A stretch of 64,000 nucleotides of DNA. It comes from Benincasa hispida. Taxonomy: Eukaryota > Streptophyta > Magnoliopsida > Cucurbitales > Cucurbitaceae. Position 1 is the stretch's first letter. Each line of letters begins with the position of its first letter. Below, in pieces: positions 24,291-35,359 of the stretch. The DNA lies in assembly GCF_009727055.1 (NCBI RefSeq), contig NC_052349.1, positions 96,138,041-96,202,040 on the forward strand, in the 5' to 3' direction. The notes beneath the pieces were generated by a model, which searched no databases, was not told the origin of the DNA, and saw only the letters and a list, made by a program, of their open reading frames with translations. A program made the translations under genes and the position numbers.

Positions 24291-27200
24291 GAGTTGTTAT
24301 TGTGCATGAAGATGAAAGGATAATGTGTAGAGCAGAATCATTTCAATTTGTTGAAAAAGGGCAAAAAATTAAGCATGAAAGGACAGATAAGAGCCTTTGA
24401 CAATGATTGGAGAGAGAGATTGGGAAAAAAAAAAGCTTTAAAAAAATATTATGAATCTATAGAACATAGGGCGGCTAGGTTAATAAAAACTTTATAATAA
24501 AAATAAATGTATGTTGACCTTATAATAAAATAGGGCTTCTTCTTGTAACGTGGAGGAGAAGTGCATGAAAAATGTATATCTTTTTACTTAACATAAGGTT
24601 TTTCATTTTTTTTCCTTCTTATTCTTCTTCTTTTAGTATATACATGGCTTATTCATCGCCGTGCATTATGGGTTTGATTAATTCTAGTTTAGCTTAATTT
24701 AATTGGAATTTAATTAAATATATATATATATATATAAAATGTAGAAGGTGATGGCTATGATGAGATTTGGCTTAGGAGCAAAGTCTTGTTTGGGTCCCAT
24801 AATAATCAACTTTTTCCTTAGTTCTTTGAGAACGTGGGGAGGATATTGGCCACCCTATCCTTTCAATCTATTATATCTTTCCCACTACTTACATTTTTTT
24901 TGTGGAATTAGGGTTTTCTTTTTTATTTCTTTTTATTTTATCTTAATTCATTTAAAGATATTTAAAAATATCTGAGGTTAATACAACGTGATTAATGATT
25001 TTACATTATTGGATATAGAAAGGATAAAAAGATCAGATTTCAACATATATATATTCAAGAGTTTATAGGAGCAGTCCCAATGTAACAGTCGCATTAAATA
25101 TAGTTGTTGAATTCAATTCTAGTCTTTTTGTTTTTTTACAATATGTAGGATATGGGGATTGAAACTCAGATTTTGAAGATAATTTTTAAAATTGATGGTA
25201 CAACTTCGTGTGAGTTGAGTTGTTACTCTTTTATAAATTTAAAAATTATTTTTAGAGGGGAGGTTATAAAATTTTTTTACTTGTAAGTATTTCTTTAATA
25301 TTGTTTTAAAGAAAGTAGTAATTAAATTATTATTGTGTGAGTGAGTGTTTTAAGAAAAGTAACATTTTTTTTTAATATGAAATAACTTTAACTTGTGGTG
25401 TTGATTCCTAGGCTTAATGATTCTTCATTCTTTACCTATTTTGTTAACTGTTTTTTACTAGTGGATGAAAGTTGACTTAATTCATTGGATACACCTATCC
25501 CTAATAGAGGGAAATGACAATTTAGGTAATCAAGGGCTTGTATAGAAGTGGCTTAAAAGTGTTTTTTTAATCTTTTGGACTCTTCTCAAGCACATCTTAG
25601 ATGATTTTTTTTTCAAGTGTTTAGGACAAAGACCAAAGTTGTAAAGTCATAAAACCTATAGCTTAATAAGTTAATAGAACATAAAACTTATATTTTTTAG
25701 TTGTGAATCTATAAATTCTATCTTCGAATCAAATAGAGAATGATGGTATAACTTTAACTATTTAGGTCAAGCACCCCGTTTAAATATTCTTAAGTGAATT
25801 CAGAGATATTTTACAATAAATTTGGTATGACTTTTTAAAACTATGAAGAGAGTACTGTCTTTAATTAATTAAAAATATTTTTATTGTTTACAAAATGGTA
25901 TTTGTTAACAAAGTATTAAACATATTAGAGATATTTACTTTAAAATACTACTCGTAAAAGTATTTTGTCAAACTTGAGTTTGACTTAATTGGTTAAGGTA
26001 TATACCTCCATCAAAATATTCCCTCCTACCATGTAATTTTTTATTTTTTATTTTTTTGAAGTGTTTTGTTTTCAATTATACATCATTCCTTTCAATTTCA
26101 TCTTTTTTTTTTTTTGGAAGATTAGGAATCTCTAGATTGGGGAAATGAATCATGAATTCCAATTATGTCCTCCACTATATAGGTGGGAAGAGATTATGGA
26201 CCCTATTATCTTTTTTCACTCTCTCACTATAGTTTAGATAGAGAAAATAGACTCTTATGTGTTTCTACACTAACATTAGTTTTGTTTTATTTATTTTTCC
26301 ATTTTAGGATCATTCTTTCATTAAATAGAGAGAGGTGTATAGAATGGAAAAACATGTAAGCAAAATGACAAAGGATGACTTCAATATTTGGAAGGAAATT
26401 TTCCCTTTTAAAAATACCACCCACTTGTTTGGGAGTTTTAGGAATATATATCTAGAGGGATAAAAAGACATCATAAATTCTAATACTCTCTCTCTTATCT
26501 CTTCCAAAAAAAAAAAAATATTCTTCAACCACATACATGAATATGAGAACATAAGAATGGGTTAAATTATAAAAAAAATGCTCTTAAACTTTATATTTTG
26601 TATCAAAAATATTTTTGAAATTTTAAAAATTTCAAAAATATCCTTAAATTTTAAAAATTAATTCAAAAAACATTCTTACCATTAGTTTTGGATAAAACCA
26701 TTAAAGTTTTGTTTCAAAATTACTCTAAATTTTCAAAAGTTTCAAAATACCCTTAACTTAATAAAAGTTAAAAAATATCTCCTTTATTAATATTTGAACA
26801 AAAACTGTGAATTCCTCGTGAGAAAAATAATTTTAAAAATCAAAACAAAAAGTTATCAAAAATGTTCTACCATTAATATGGTGATCAATTTGTTTGAAGT
26901 TCTCTTAAGTTCGAAAAGAACAAATTCTAAAATAAATTATATAGATATCCTCATTTTTTTTTTCATATAAATACTCTCATATTTCTCTTCATTTTTCAAT
27001 TCTTAGTTTACACCAGTTTTCTCAATAATCAAAATAAAAACCAAAATTTTAAGTTAAAACATAAAATCCCACCAAATTTTATAAAATTATAAAATCAAAA
27101 CCTCCTTTTAAAATATACCAAAACTATAAATAGTCGAATAAAAAAGTATTTGGCTACTAACACACACAACTACTATCATACAATTTTTTTAAAAAATATG

Positions 27201-29094
27201 CAAGTTTGAAAATCATTTGGTACTTTATTTATTATCTTTTTCTTATTATAGTTCCTATACCTTAATTGAAGTGTTCAATTTTATTTATTTATTTATTTTA
27301 GATAAATAAGTGTCAAATAGTTAACAAAAAGGAGAGTAAGAGTGTATTGAAGAAGGAGGGGAGAAAAGTTGGAAAATAGAGAGGTAAGACGGTATTAACG
27401 ATTTCTGTTCATATAAGAAGAAGAGTATTTTTTAACTTTTTCTAAAAGTTGGTATTTTTTAAACTTTTGAAAGTTCAAGAGTATTTTTGAAAAAAAAAAA
27501 AGTTAATTGTTTCATCCAAAACTAACATCAACGGTATTTTTTAACTTATTTTGGAAGTTTAGGGTATTTTTAAAACTTTGAAACTTTGAAACTTCAGATG
27601 GTACTTGAAACTTTTGAAACTTCGGGGATATTTTTTACACAAAATGTGTAGTTCAAGGGTATTTTTTATAATTTAGCCTAATATTAAATGTCTTATAGTG
27701 TGTTTGAAATACATTTTCAAGTGTTTACTTTAAGAAATAAATCATTTTGAAAGAAATTGGAGTGTTCGACAACCACTTAAAATAACTTTTCAAGTGTATT
27801 TTAATCCATTTTTATCAAAAATATTTAAATAATAATGAATTCGTTGAAAACCACTTTTTTCCAAGTTAATTCAAATGTTAGAAGTCCAAAAACTTATAGG
27901 TTGTTTCTAAGCTAATAAAAATATAGTTCTCATTATTCATTCATATTCATTTCTTGGTTTTTGGAGAGAAAAAAACATTTTGCATATATTATTAAACATC
28001 AAAGACAAATAGATACTATAATATAGTATTTTTATTTTTTCCTTTGAATGTTATTTCAACCAAATTTTTTGCTTAACATATTCCTTTGAATTTTCATAAA
28101 TTACAACCTCAGCCCTTAGAGCATGAAAATTTGACATAGATGATCTATTTTTATTGTCAATAGCATTCATATATCATTAATAATTCATGTCAATGAGATA
28201 TAATAGGGACCTATATTATTCATTCACCTACATATAAGAACTGAAAAATTTTTGGAGTTGAAATATATTCAATATTTTTGGAAGATATTCACATGCACAT
28301 TGGTTGTTGGTCTTACAAATCTAAGCTCTTCAAAGATTATAATCCCTTCTTCAATTATCATTAACTCTAGCCCTTTGTACTCGTGCCTATTGAATATCAA
28401 CGAAGAGACGTAGAATATAATGAAGATGTTAAAATTGTATCAGCCTAGTTGGATAATCCGGTGCATCTACTGACCCACAACCCGTATCTTAAAAAACATA
28501 TATATATTCAATAGTTAGAGAAGAAAGAAAAAGAAAAGTTAAGATGTCAAAATAAGGATAGCCCACTAGAGGTCAAAGATTCAATCATCAACCCTGTTGA
28601 TGTACTCAAAAATAATAATAAAGTTTGTATTACTGACCTTAAGGTTAGACGTTTGAATTTTCCACCTCACATATTATCCAAAAAAAACAAGAGACTAAAT
28701 TTTAGGAGTCGGAATTATTTTTAAACCTAAAATATAAACTTCATAATCTTATTTACTTAGATGAATATTAGATAGCATCCATTATATAGTATGTAGTAAA
28801 TGTTTCAAACTCAATACTCTGGATCTCTATTCACTTCTTTTATTTGAATCTATGTACATGTTTAATAAATGATGAAAAATATATAATTTTTTTTTTTTTT
28901 TTTTTTTTTTTTTTGTTGATGCATAACAGATAGAGATAAGATGTAGAGGGCAAGAGTTGCTTCCATTTTGGACATTGGAGTATGTAAGAGATAGGATTTG
29001 GAATACTTCTTCATCAAACTCAATCTTCACTTTGCTTCCTCACACCTCAACCACAAATCACTTAATGCTTCTTCACTATGGAAGGAAGGATTAA
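16571..29094 (+). CDS. LAX PANICLE 2-like nuclear protein gene, four exons
   Basis: Exons: 16,571-17,346; 17,466-17,516; 17,792-17,864; 28,930-29,094 (TAA). Together they give 355 codons. All introns are GT-AG (119, 275 and 11,065 bp) and phases match (2, 2, 0). The C-terminal domain is built from all four exons: RPHSGIWFTLKALENQ (end of exon 1), PILPQISKSYLRIK (exon 2), MTVGLVMKYLVNKL with DSESE (exon 3), IEIRCRGQELLPFWTLEYVR and LMLLHYGRK (exon 4). This resembles the plant-specific domain of rice LAX2, a nuclear regulator of axillary meristems; a similar ubiquitin-like RAWUL fold ends DRIP-type RING proteins, but no RING is present here. The N-terminal half is Ser/Gly-rich and disordered-looking, with a seven-Tyr run (residues 33-39) and LQLSI (76-80), loosely EAR-like. 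Family name is inference; exon structure is firmer. Confidence 0.75.
18360..18480 (-). mobile_element. SINE-like element in intron 3
   Basis: Read on the minus strand, a box A-like word (TTAACTCAATCGTAATTG) is followed about 40 bp later by a box B-like GGTTTGATCCC. These are the internal RNA polymerase III promoter parts of tRNA-derived SINEs. Target duplication not resolved. Confidence 0.45.
18655..18760 (-). mobile_element. Second SINE-like element in intron 3
   Basis: The minus strand contains AGATTCGAATCTC, a good box B match (consensus GGTTCGANTCC), with a weak box A upstream near 18,750. Decayed; ends not defined. Confidence 0.35.
20512..20697. mobile_element. Foldback MITE in intron 3
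   Basis: Terminal segments GAAAATATTTTTAAATATAA (left) and its inverse near 20,640-20,675 form a stem. The centre holds repeated TCTATCAATGATAGACAC-type words. I associate this architecture with abundant cucurbit MITEs. No coding capacity. Confidence 0.6.
20698..23284. other. Intron 3 DNA without recognised features
   Basis: Very AT-rich, with many poly(T) and poly(A) runs (for example 21,810-21,835 and 22,770-22,795) and a short AT microsatellite near 21,715. Frames found here are composition artefacts. Confidence 0.6.
23285..24005. mobile_element. Foldback element in intron 3
   Basis: The left arm (TTTTTGTCTCTAAATTTCAA, about 23,310) and the right arm (inverse of the same around 23,930-24,005, containing TTTAGAGACTAAGAAGG) are imperfect inverted repeats of about 90-100 bp. 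The interior repeats the theme of TTTGGTCCCTAGATTT-type words. A SINE has inserted near its right arm. Confidence 0.55.
23771..23908 (+). mobile_element. SINE with perfect 15-bp target duplication
   Basis: Box A (GTAGCTTAATTGGCATAATG) and box B (GGTTTGATTCTCC) are followed by a C-run, a short body and an A-rich tail. AAAACTTAAAAGACT occurs exactly on both sides (23,756-23,770 and 23,909-23,923). The structure is that of a tRNA-derived SINE moved by LINE machinery. It is too short and too changed to be a working tRNA. Confidence 0.85.
26560..27680. mobile_element. Large foldback (MULE-like) element in intron 3
   Basis: The left arm begins GGGTTAAATTATAAAAAAAA at 26,559-26,578, and the right arm ends TTTTTTATAATTTAGCCTA at 27,680, its inverse. 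Arms of a few hundred bp consist of repeated themes such as TTTTGAAATTT and ACTTTTGAAAC. No transposase. A clean target duplication was not found. Confidence 0.55.
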
Positions 29095-29888
29095 TTAATA
29101 ATAATATGCCCTTCTAATTTATTATTTATTTATTTATTGTCCCATATGATTTTTCTTTTTTTCCTTTTTCTTTCTTTTTTTTTTTTTAAAGTTTTTTTTG
29201 TGCTACTCCCTTATTTGCTATATCATTTCAACTTTTTTTTTTCCTTCTCTCTCGTTCTTTCTCATTTTTATCTTGTAGAACTTGTTTTCTTGTTGAGTTA
29301 TATACACTTGTTGAAAAATTATGAAATTTTGACATGATTTAGGAGTTATTTTGAGATAGTATTGAATATATATACGTATGTCTAATTTTATTTTATGTTT
29401 TTGGAAGGTTTATAGGGAATGTTTCTTTAAAATTTGAAATTCCATTGAGTACTACTTTTGTTTTTAGTACAAACATTATGGTGATGGATGAGACCTCCAA
29501 CTTCTAATACTCTTTTGAAGTTTATTATGTTTGAAACTATTATAGTAATGCTATACATCCTTTATGAACTATTGTAACATTTGTAACCCACTTTTTATAT
29601 TATTACTAGAAACTTACTATACGGTAAAATAATTATTCTCCTCATGAAATATTTGTGTGTGTTCTATTTTTTTTAGATGTTCAACTATATGGCATATGAG
29701 AGATGGAAGGATTCAAACTTTCTAACCTCTTAAATGAAGGTATATGTTTAAACCAATTGAACTATATTCAGGATGGTGTGAAATGGTTGTAAGTCATGTA
29801 TAAGATATACATGAGGTCGTATACAATTAATTTTTATACACAAAAATGAAAAATAGTAGATTTTATTAAAAATATCTTGTTAGACTTT
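29095..29888. other. 3' flank of the LAX2-like gene, with a reversed SINE-like sequence
   Basis: Downstream of TAA there are TTTA repeats and T-rich runs. At 29,650-29,775 the minus strand shows box A (TATAGTTCAATTGG) and box B (AGTTTGAATCC) in SINE spacing. No gene seen. Confidence 0.5.
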
Positions 29889-31286
29889 AGGGATTCGTTT
29901 GATTAGAGAGTTGGGAACTTAGTTACACAAGATGGAATTCACTCCTTCCCCGGAGTAGGGGTAAGTAGATAAATTGCTCCCTTAAGGGCTGATTCCGGGG
30001 ATTGAACAATGTGGGACTATGATGTATTGTTCATTAGAGGAATCAGTAGTACTTAAGAAGTTAGATGAAACTACAGGGGCAAAATGGTAAATTGGTCCAA
30101 CTATACTTACGAGAGATTTGTGAAGGGTCATTGTACTGTTGATTGGTTATATTCGATGGACACAGAAATATATTTGTAGTGTGAAGAGTGCAGTTGTCGG
30201 TCTTTAGTAAAGTGCCCGGTAGTTAATGTGTGGTGGATATCGTGATTAAAGAGTTTAGTCAGTTATTCACATACCGTTGGAGCTTCAAACTACAGGTCCA
30301 TAAGATCCCATTGGTAGCTCAACGGATTTATGTTGTGAATCAGTTTTTGGGTTAGTTTGAAGTGTTCAAATTAACAAGAGGAATTTGATTATATATATGA
30401 TATAATTAAATTGATTCAATTATATGTGATATAATTGATTTGATGTATTAGATACATTAATTGGAGGAATTAATATAAATATATGATTTCTTTTAAATGC
30501 AATAAAGGAGGAACTATGGTTTAAATATTACATATGATGTGATATTAAAACTATAGGATATAAATATAATATTTTAAATTAGTTATTATATGTATTTGTA
30601 TTTATAATAAAACAATTATAAGATAATTGTGGTTGGTTAATTTTTTCTCCTTTAACCCTTTGAGTGGGAAGTTTTTAATCAGTTTTAATAACTGATGGAT
30701 AAAAGTGAAAACGGTTTTCATTTTTCATTAATGCAACTCATTTTGATCGGGTAAAGAAAAGCTATATGATAACCTTTGAAAGAGAAAACGATCAAGCTCC
30801 TCGTTACTAGACGATAGCTCCTCGTTTACTATACGATTGAGTATCCAACTCTATACGATAGAAGTTTCTCATTCTCCCACTTACTCGATTGTTTAGTACC
30901 TTCTTCCCTCTACCAAATCCACACAAAGCCCATACCTCCTGCATTCTCACACCGAGAATACCAAGGTAACCTCTTGGTGGTGTCAAGTTTACTGTTCGAG
31001 GGTCGAGGATCGAGTATTACTCGATTGTGTTCGAGGATCTAATAGTTTGTGATTTTTAGTGGTTGTTCGTTGCGTTCATCCATTTGATCGAGTTTTCCTG
31101 GACGCTTGACTAGTGTTGATCTAGGGAATACTTGAAGAAGAATTCTTCAAAGCTATGTCGATCTCTATGTATTTAACTTAAAAGCATGCTATAATTTGCT
31201 TGATGATGCATAACTATTGTATGATTGTAAATGTTTTGTTCTTTCACATTGGGTTTGGAACGATCTTTCTTCTGCTCAATGGTTCT
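29889..31286 (+). mobile_element. Copia family B LTR, copy 3 (fragment)
   Basis: Plus-strand copy matching about 38,968-40,445 of the complete LTR. Landmarks are AGTTACACAAGATGGAATTC, the block CTCACACCGAGAATACCAAG (30,947-30,966), and an ACGAT-rich stretch at 30,780-30,890. Its first about 550 bp and last about 25 bp are missing. Its right end joins copia gag on the other strand. Confidence 0.8.
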
Positions 31287-31493
31287 CTTGTCCAAGAGTT
31301 TCTTCAACTTCAAAATTTCCTTTCCATCATCAATTTTGGTGGTAGGATGAAACTACCTAGAGATCACAACCTTCCAAGTTTTGTTATCTATCGACTTCAA
31401 AAAGATTGTCATTTGGGCTTTCCAATATGAACAATTTGTTCCATCTAGAACTAGAGGACGAGTGGTAGAGTCACCTTCTTTGATGACATCCAT
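31287..31493 (-). pseudogene. Copia gag N-terminal fragment
   Basis: On the minus strand an ATG at 31,491-31,493 starts MDVIKEGDSTTRPLVLDGTN, then SYWKAQMTIFLKSID, the start of a Ty1/copia gag (UBN2-type region). A stop (TAG) follows about 46 codons in, then recognisable gag continues (PTTKIDDGKEILK). It is cut by LTR copy 3 at about 31,287. Confidence 0.8.
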
Positions 31494-31520
31494 GATCGAA
31501 GCACCTAAAGTGAAAGTGAC

Positions 31521-31534
31521 CTACTTTGATACAA
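31521..31534 (-). other. Degenerate primer-binding site
   Basis: The minus strand reads TTGTATCAAAGTAG just upstream of the gag ATG, a decayed match to the initiator tRNA-Met site TGGTATCAGAGC. Its position between LTR and gag supports it. Confidence 0.5.
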
Positions 31535-31539
31535 AGTGA

Positions 31540-32965
31540 AAAAGAAATAGGATGACTCCCCACTCGAAATATGAATGTAAAACAGAAAGCACTGACGAGT
31601 ATTGTAACAACAAAAATACTAACAACAAGTAAAGGCAAATTGAAGTTGGTAACCCAGTTTGGTGATAATCAACTAATATTAAAGAGTTGTACAATTTACA
31701 ACGTCATAATTATCTATAATACACATCACTACGCAATGACTCACATAGAGCTCAACTCACTAACAACCTAGACTCTCCCTAGATGTGAGACTCCCTCTCA
31801 AATATACTTAGGCTCCCCTAAGTTTGAGAATATTAATGTTAGACACTTTGACTTCCAACATTGTGTGAGATTCCTCTCACTAAGATTCAGCGAACTCCTT
31901 TCACTAATGAATCTTAGCATACGCTTAAGATGGAGAACTCCTTCTCCGAAGCTGAGTCTTAGGCTTACCCTAAGACTGGGAATCCCTTCTCTGGCAGCAA
32001 TGGCTTAGGCTCCCCCTAAGACCATGATTTACTTCAAAGTTTTGCACTTTAACAGATGAAGAACTTGCACAGTGGAATAGTAAACAACAAGCAAGAACAC
32101 AACATTGCATAACAATGACCGTAGAATAGAACACGTCTTGCTTGATTAACAAAAGCGGAAACCCTAAAATTTTAGCATAAATCTCCTTAAATAATCGAAT
32201 CCAAGAAAAGAAACAAATTCCCATTTGAAAAAGATAAGTCACATCTCAATGAAGGAAAATATCGGACAGAAAACTGCAGCCAGATATTTTTAGATAAGGA
32301 AAATACTCTGTAGGAAAATAAATTGTTGTCTAAAAATGATGTTAACAACAAAAATACTAACAACAAGTAAACAAGTAAAGGCACACCGAAGTTGGTAACC
32401 CAATTCGGTGATAATCCACTTACATATAGGGGCAATGTGTTGAGGAAAGAAAATCCACTGATATTAAAGAGTTATGCAATTTACAACGTCATAATTATCT
32501 GTTATACATGATCACAACAGTGACTCACACAGAGCTCAACTCACTAACCACCTAGGCTCTCGATGTGAGACTCCCTCTCAAGTGTACTTAGGCTCCCCTT
32601 AAATTTGAGAATATTAGTGTTAGACACTTCGGTTTCTGACAGTGTGTGGACTCCTCTTACTAAGAATCACTTTTCTGGCAACAATGGCACAGTGGAATAG
32701 TAAACAACAAGTAAGAATAACGTTGCACAATAATGGACGTAGAACATAACACGTCTTGTTTGATTAACAAAAGTGGCAACCCCAAATGTTCAGCATAAAT
32801 CCCTTTAAATATCAAATCCAAGAAAGGAAACAAATTCTCATTTGGAAAAGATAAGTCGTGTCTCAATAAAAGAAAATATCAAGCAGAAAATTGCAGTCAG
32901 GCATTTTTAGATAAGGAAAATATTCTGCAGAAAAATAAATTGTTGCCTAAAACTGATGTTAAGAC
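31540..32965 (-). repeat. Tandem pair of about 0.74-kb LTR-like units
   Basis: Unit 1 (about 31,607-32,345) and unit 2 (about 32,346-32,965) are direct repeats. Both begin AACAACAAAAATACTAACAA and end in AAATAAATTGTTG followed by a TGATGTTA block. Unit 2 lacks about 110 bp in the middle. The minus-strand start TGTTAACATC and the adjacent primer site and gag suggest LTRs. Two LTRs head to tail without internal sequence points to unequal recombination. Each unit itself repeats TTAGGCTCCCCCTAAG-type themes. Confidence 0.65.
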
Positions 32966-33990
32966 TTTATTTGAGACAACCGTAGAAACCATTGTCTTAG
33001 AAAATTATAAAGTCAACTAATCAAATCTTCAACGATAATAATAATAAATTTTGAAAAAAAAAAGTAGAGAAAAAAATTGATAAATAAGATGAAGTAAAAT
33101 AAATATTTATCTTTTCACCTTTGATAGGCTTGGAAAACCACGTTTAATTTTTAATTGTGATTATTGTTGCGAAACATTTCTTCTCTATCTAATTATGACA
33201 ACTGACAAACCAATTGATTTTGACATATCACTTCATTTTTTAGTGTTGGGTAATGAAAACGACGTATATAAATGGATATCCTATCCAAGGTGTAAGGATT
33301 AATTACTCTTTTAAAAATAAAGGTGAAAGGATTAAAGGGAGAACTTTCTTAGCTTAATTACGTTCTTAATTAGCAAATTAACCAATAGGTTAGAAATATT
33401 TTCTTCTCTTAATAGAAAATGAAGATTTTATTTACTTACGAGTATAGAAAGAAACAGTTTTATCATGTTGAGGTAAAAAGAAATTACAAAATACATAAAG
33501 AATAATTAGATATGATTAAGAAATTTTATAGATGAGAGAAGACTGAACCTTCGATCTCACATATCAATATCATTAAACTACTTGACTTTGGCTATTTTTC
33601 TTTTATTATTATTATAATTTTTTTAAAGGAAAAAAGTTTGTGGGGGTGTGAACTGTAAACATTTTTTTTATTGTAGACTCTCTCCTAAAAACATGGTGGC
33701 TTCTACAAATCTAAAATGGATAGGGTGAACAGTTAATATAAACAAAATAAAATTAGGGGGTAAATGGGTTGGATTAGAATTCTACACTATAATTTAGGCT
33801 GAGTAATCCAAGTTGTTCGGGTTTTTTGATTTTTGTACATACCTAAAAAGAATCCTTAGACATATTAGCATATTTCAACAGTAGAAGTTCAAATTCTCAT
33901 ACCTCATATTTATTGTAATAAAAAATCACATAACACCACACAACTTCAATATAAATTATGCTCCATTTGATATAACAAAATTTATGTCTC
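32966..33990. other. AT-rich intergenic DNA
   Basis: No gene recognised. Contains a possible decayed SINE box (about 33,540-33,600) and an AT-rich run. Confidence 0.5.
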
Positions 33991-34448
33991 ATTTGATAAT
34001 CATTTCATTTATTATTTTTAGTTTTTGAAAATTAAGCCTATAAAAACTCATTCCACATCTAAATTTCTTGCTTTATTATCTTCTTTCAAAATCCAAGTTA
34101 AATTGTGAAAACGAAAAAAATAGTCTTTAAAAACTTGTTTTTGTTTTTAGAATTTGGGTAAGAATTCAACTTTTATACTTAAGAATGATCCAAGACATTG
34201 TAAGAAACTGAGAGAAAATAGGCTTAATTTTCAAATAAAAAAAATGAAATGGTTAAGGCCCTGTTTGATAAACGTTTGGTTTTTGGTTTTTTGCTTTTGA
34301 AAATTAAATCTATAAACACTAATTTTATCTCCAAATTGAATTTGGCTAAGAATTCAACTATTGTACTTAATAAAGATGTTGTAAGATATATATAGGATTA
34401 ATATTAAAAACTAAAAACCAAAAATGAAAAGTTATCAAATGGAGTTTT
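33991..34448. mobile_element. Two adjacent MITEs related to 15,435-15,733
   Basis: Element 1 (about 33,991-34,259) starts GTCTCATTTGATAATCATTT and ends with its inverse (GAAATGGTTAAGGCC). Element 2 (about 34,258-34,448) starts GGCCCTGTTTGATAAACG and ends TTATCAAATGGAGTT. Both share an internal AAGAATTCAACT block. They overlap or abut. Confidence 0.5.
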
Positions 34449-35200
34449 TGAAAATTAAATCTACAAACATTACTTTCATATATTTTTTTTTCCTTTTGTT
34501 GTCTATATTTTAAAATTTCGAGTCAGAGTTTTGAGAATTTAAAATGGTAGTTTTAAAATATTTATTTTTATTTACAATTTTCAAACACTAAAAACGAAAA
34601 ATCCAATTGACTATCAATCAACATCTTATTGTTCAATTTAATGGTTGCTTCTAAAAGTGGGATGAATTACAATCATGATTAAGTAGACCTCTTGTCCCAG
34701 TGGAAGGTGAGTCAACTACATATGAAAATTCAACTGAAGGTCAAGTTCTCATAGAATTCATTTATGCACAACTCTATATATCTAAAACTTTGCATAGATC
34801 AAATAAAAATTCTAGAATTTGATGATAAATATATGTTTGTAGATAGTAATTATTGAATCAATTAGGTCAATATCCCACAAGGGGCTAAGTTGTGCTAAAT
34901 TTTATGAAACTAAAAGAAACAAAAACCTTAAGAACTTATATATTCACGCTATACAACTTAAATACAAAAAATGCCCAAATTTTATTGTTGATTCGTATTC
35001 AAATTAGAGCAAAAGGTATAAAAATATAATATAAAATAAAATTTGAGAGTTTATAACAAAATTAAAAGTCCAACGACGAAGACACATAATAGGTCAAACC
35101 ATTCTTTTTTCTTCTCTTCAAACCATTATTTTTGTTATATGATACATAATTAAATCTACCTAACTTTTTAGGTCAATTGGTGATTTAAGAGTTTTAAATT
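34449..35200. other. AT-rich intergenic DNA
   Basis: A possible partial third MITE lies at 34,449-34,630. Otherwise nothing recognised. Confidence 0.5.
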
Positions 35201-35359
35201 TGAGGGAATATATTATTTTTTTATTCCAATGAATAATCATGAGATACAAAACTTTCTTATATAGGAGAAAGGCTATATACATTAAAGGAAAATATCCTAA
35301 TAAGAATAAAATAAGATTTTTATTGATTTTACAATACATCAACATATATACAACCAACA
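35201..35359 (-). mobile_element. 3' LTR of copia element C
   Basis: A 159-bp LTR, TG at 35,201 and CA at 35,358-35,359 on the plus strand. On the minus strand it follows the polypurine tract TTGAGGGGGAG (35,360-35,371). A solo copy of the same LTR lies at 49,880-50,023. Confidence 0.7.
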
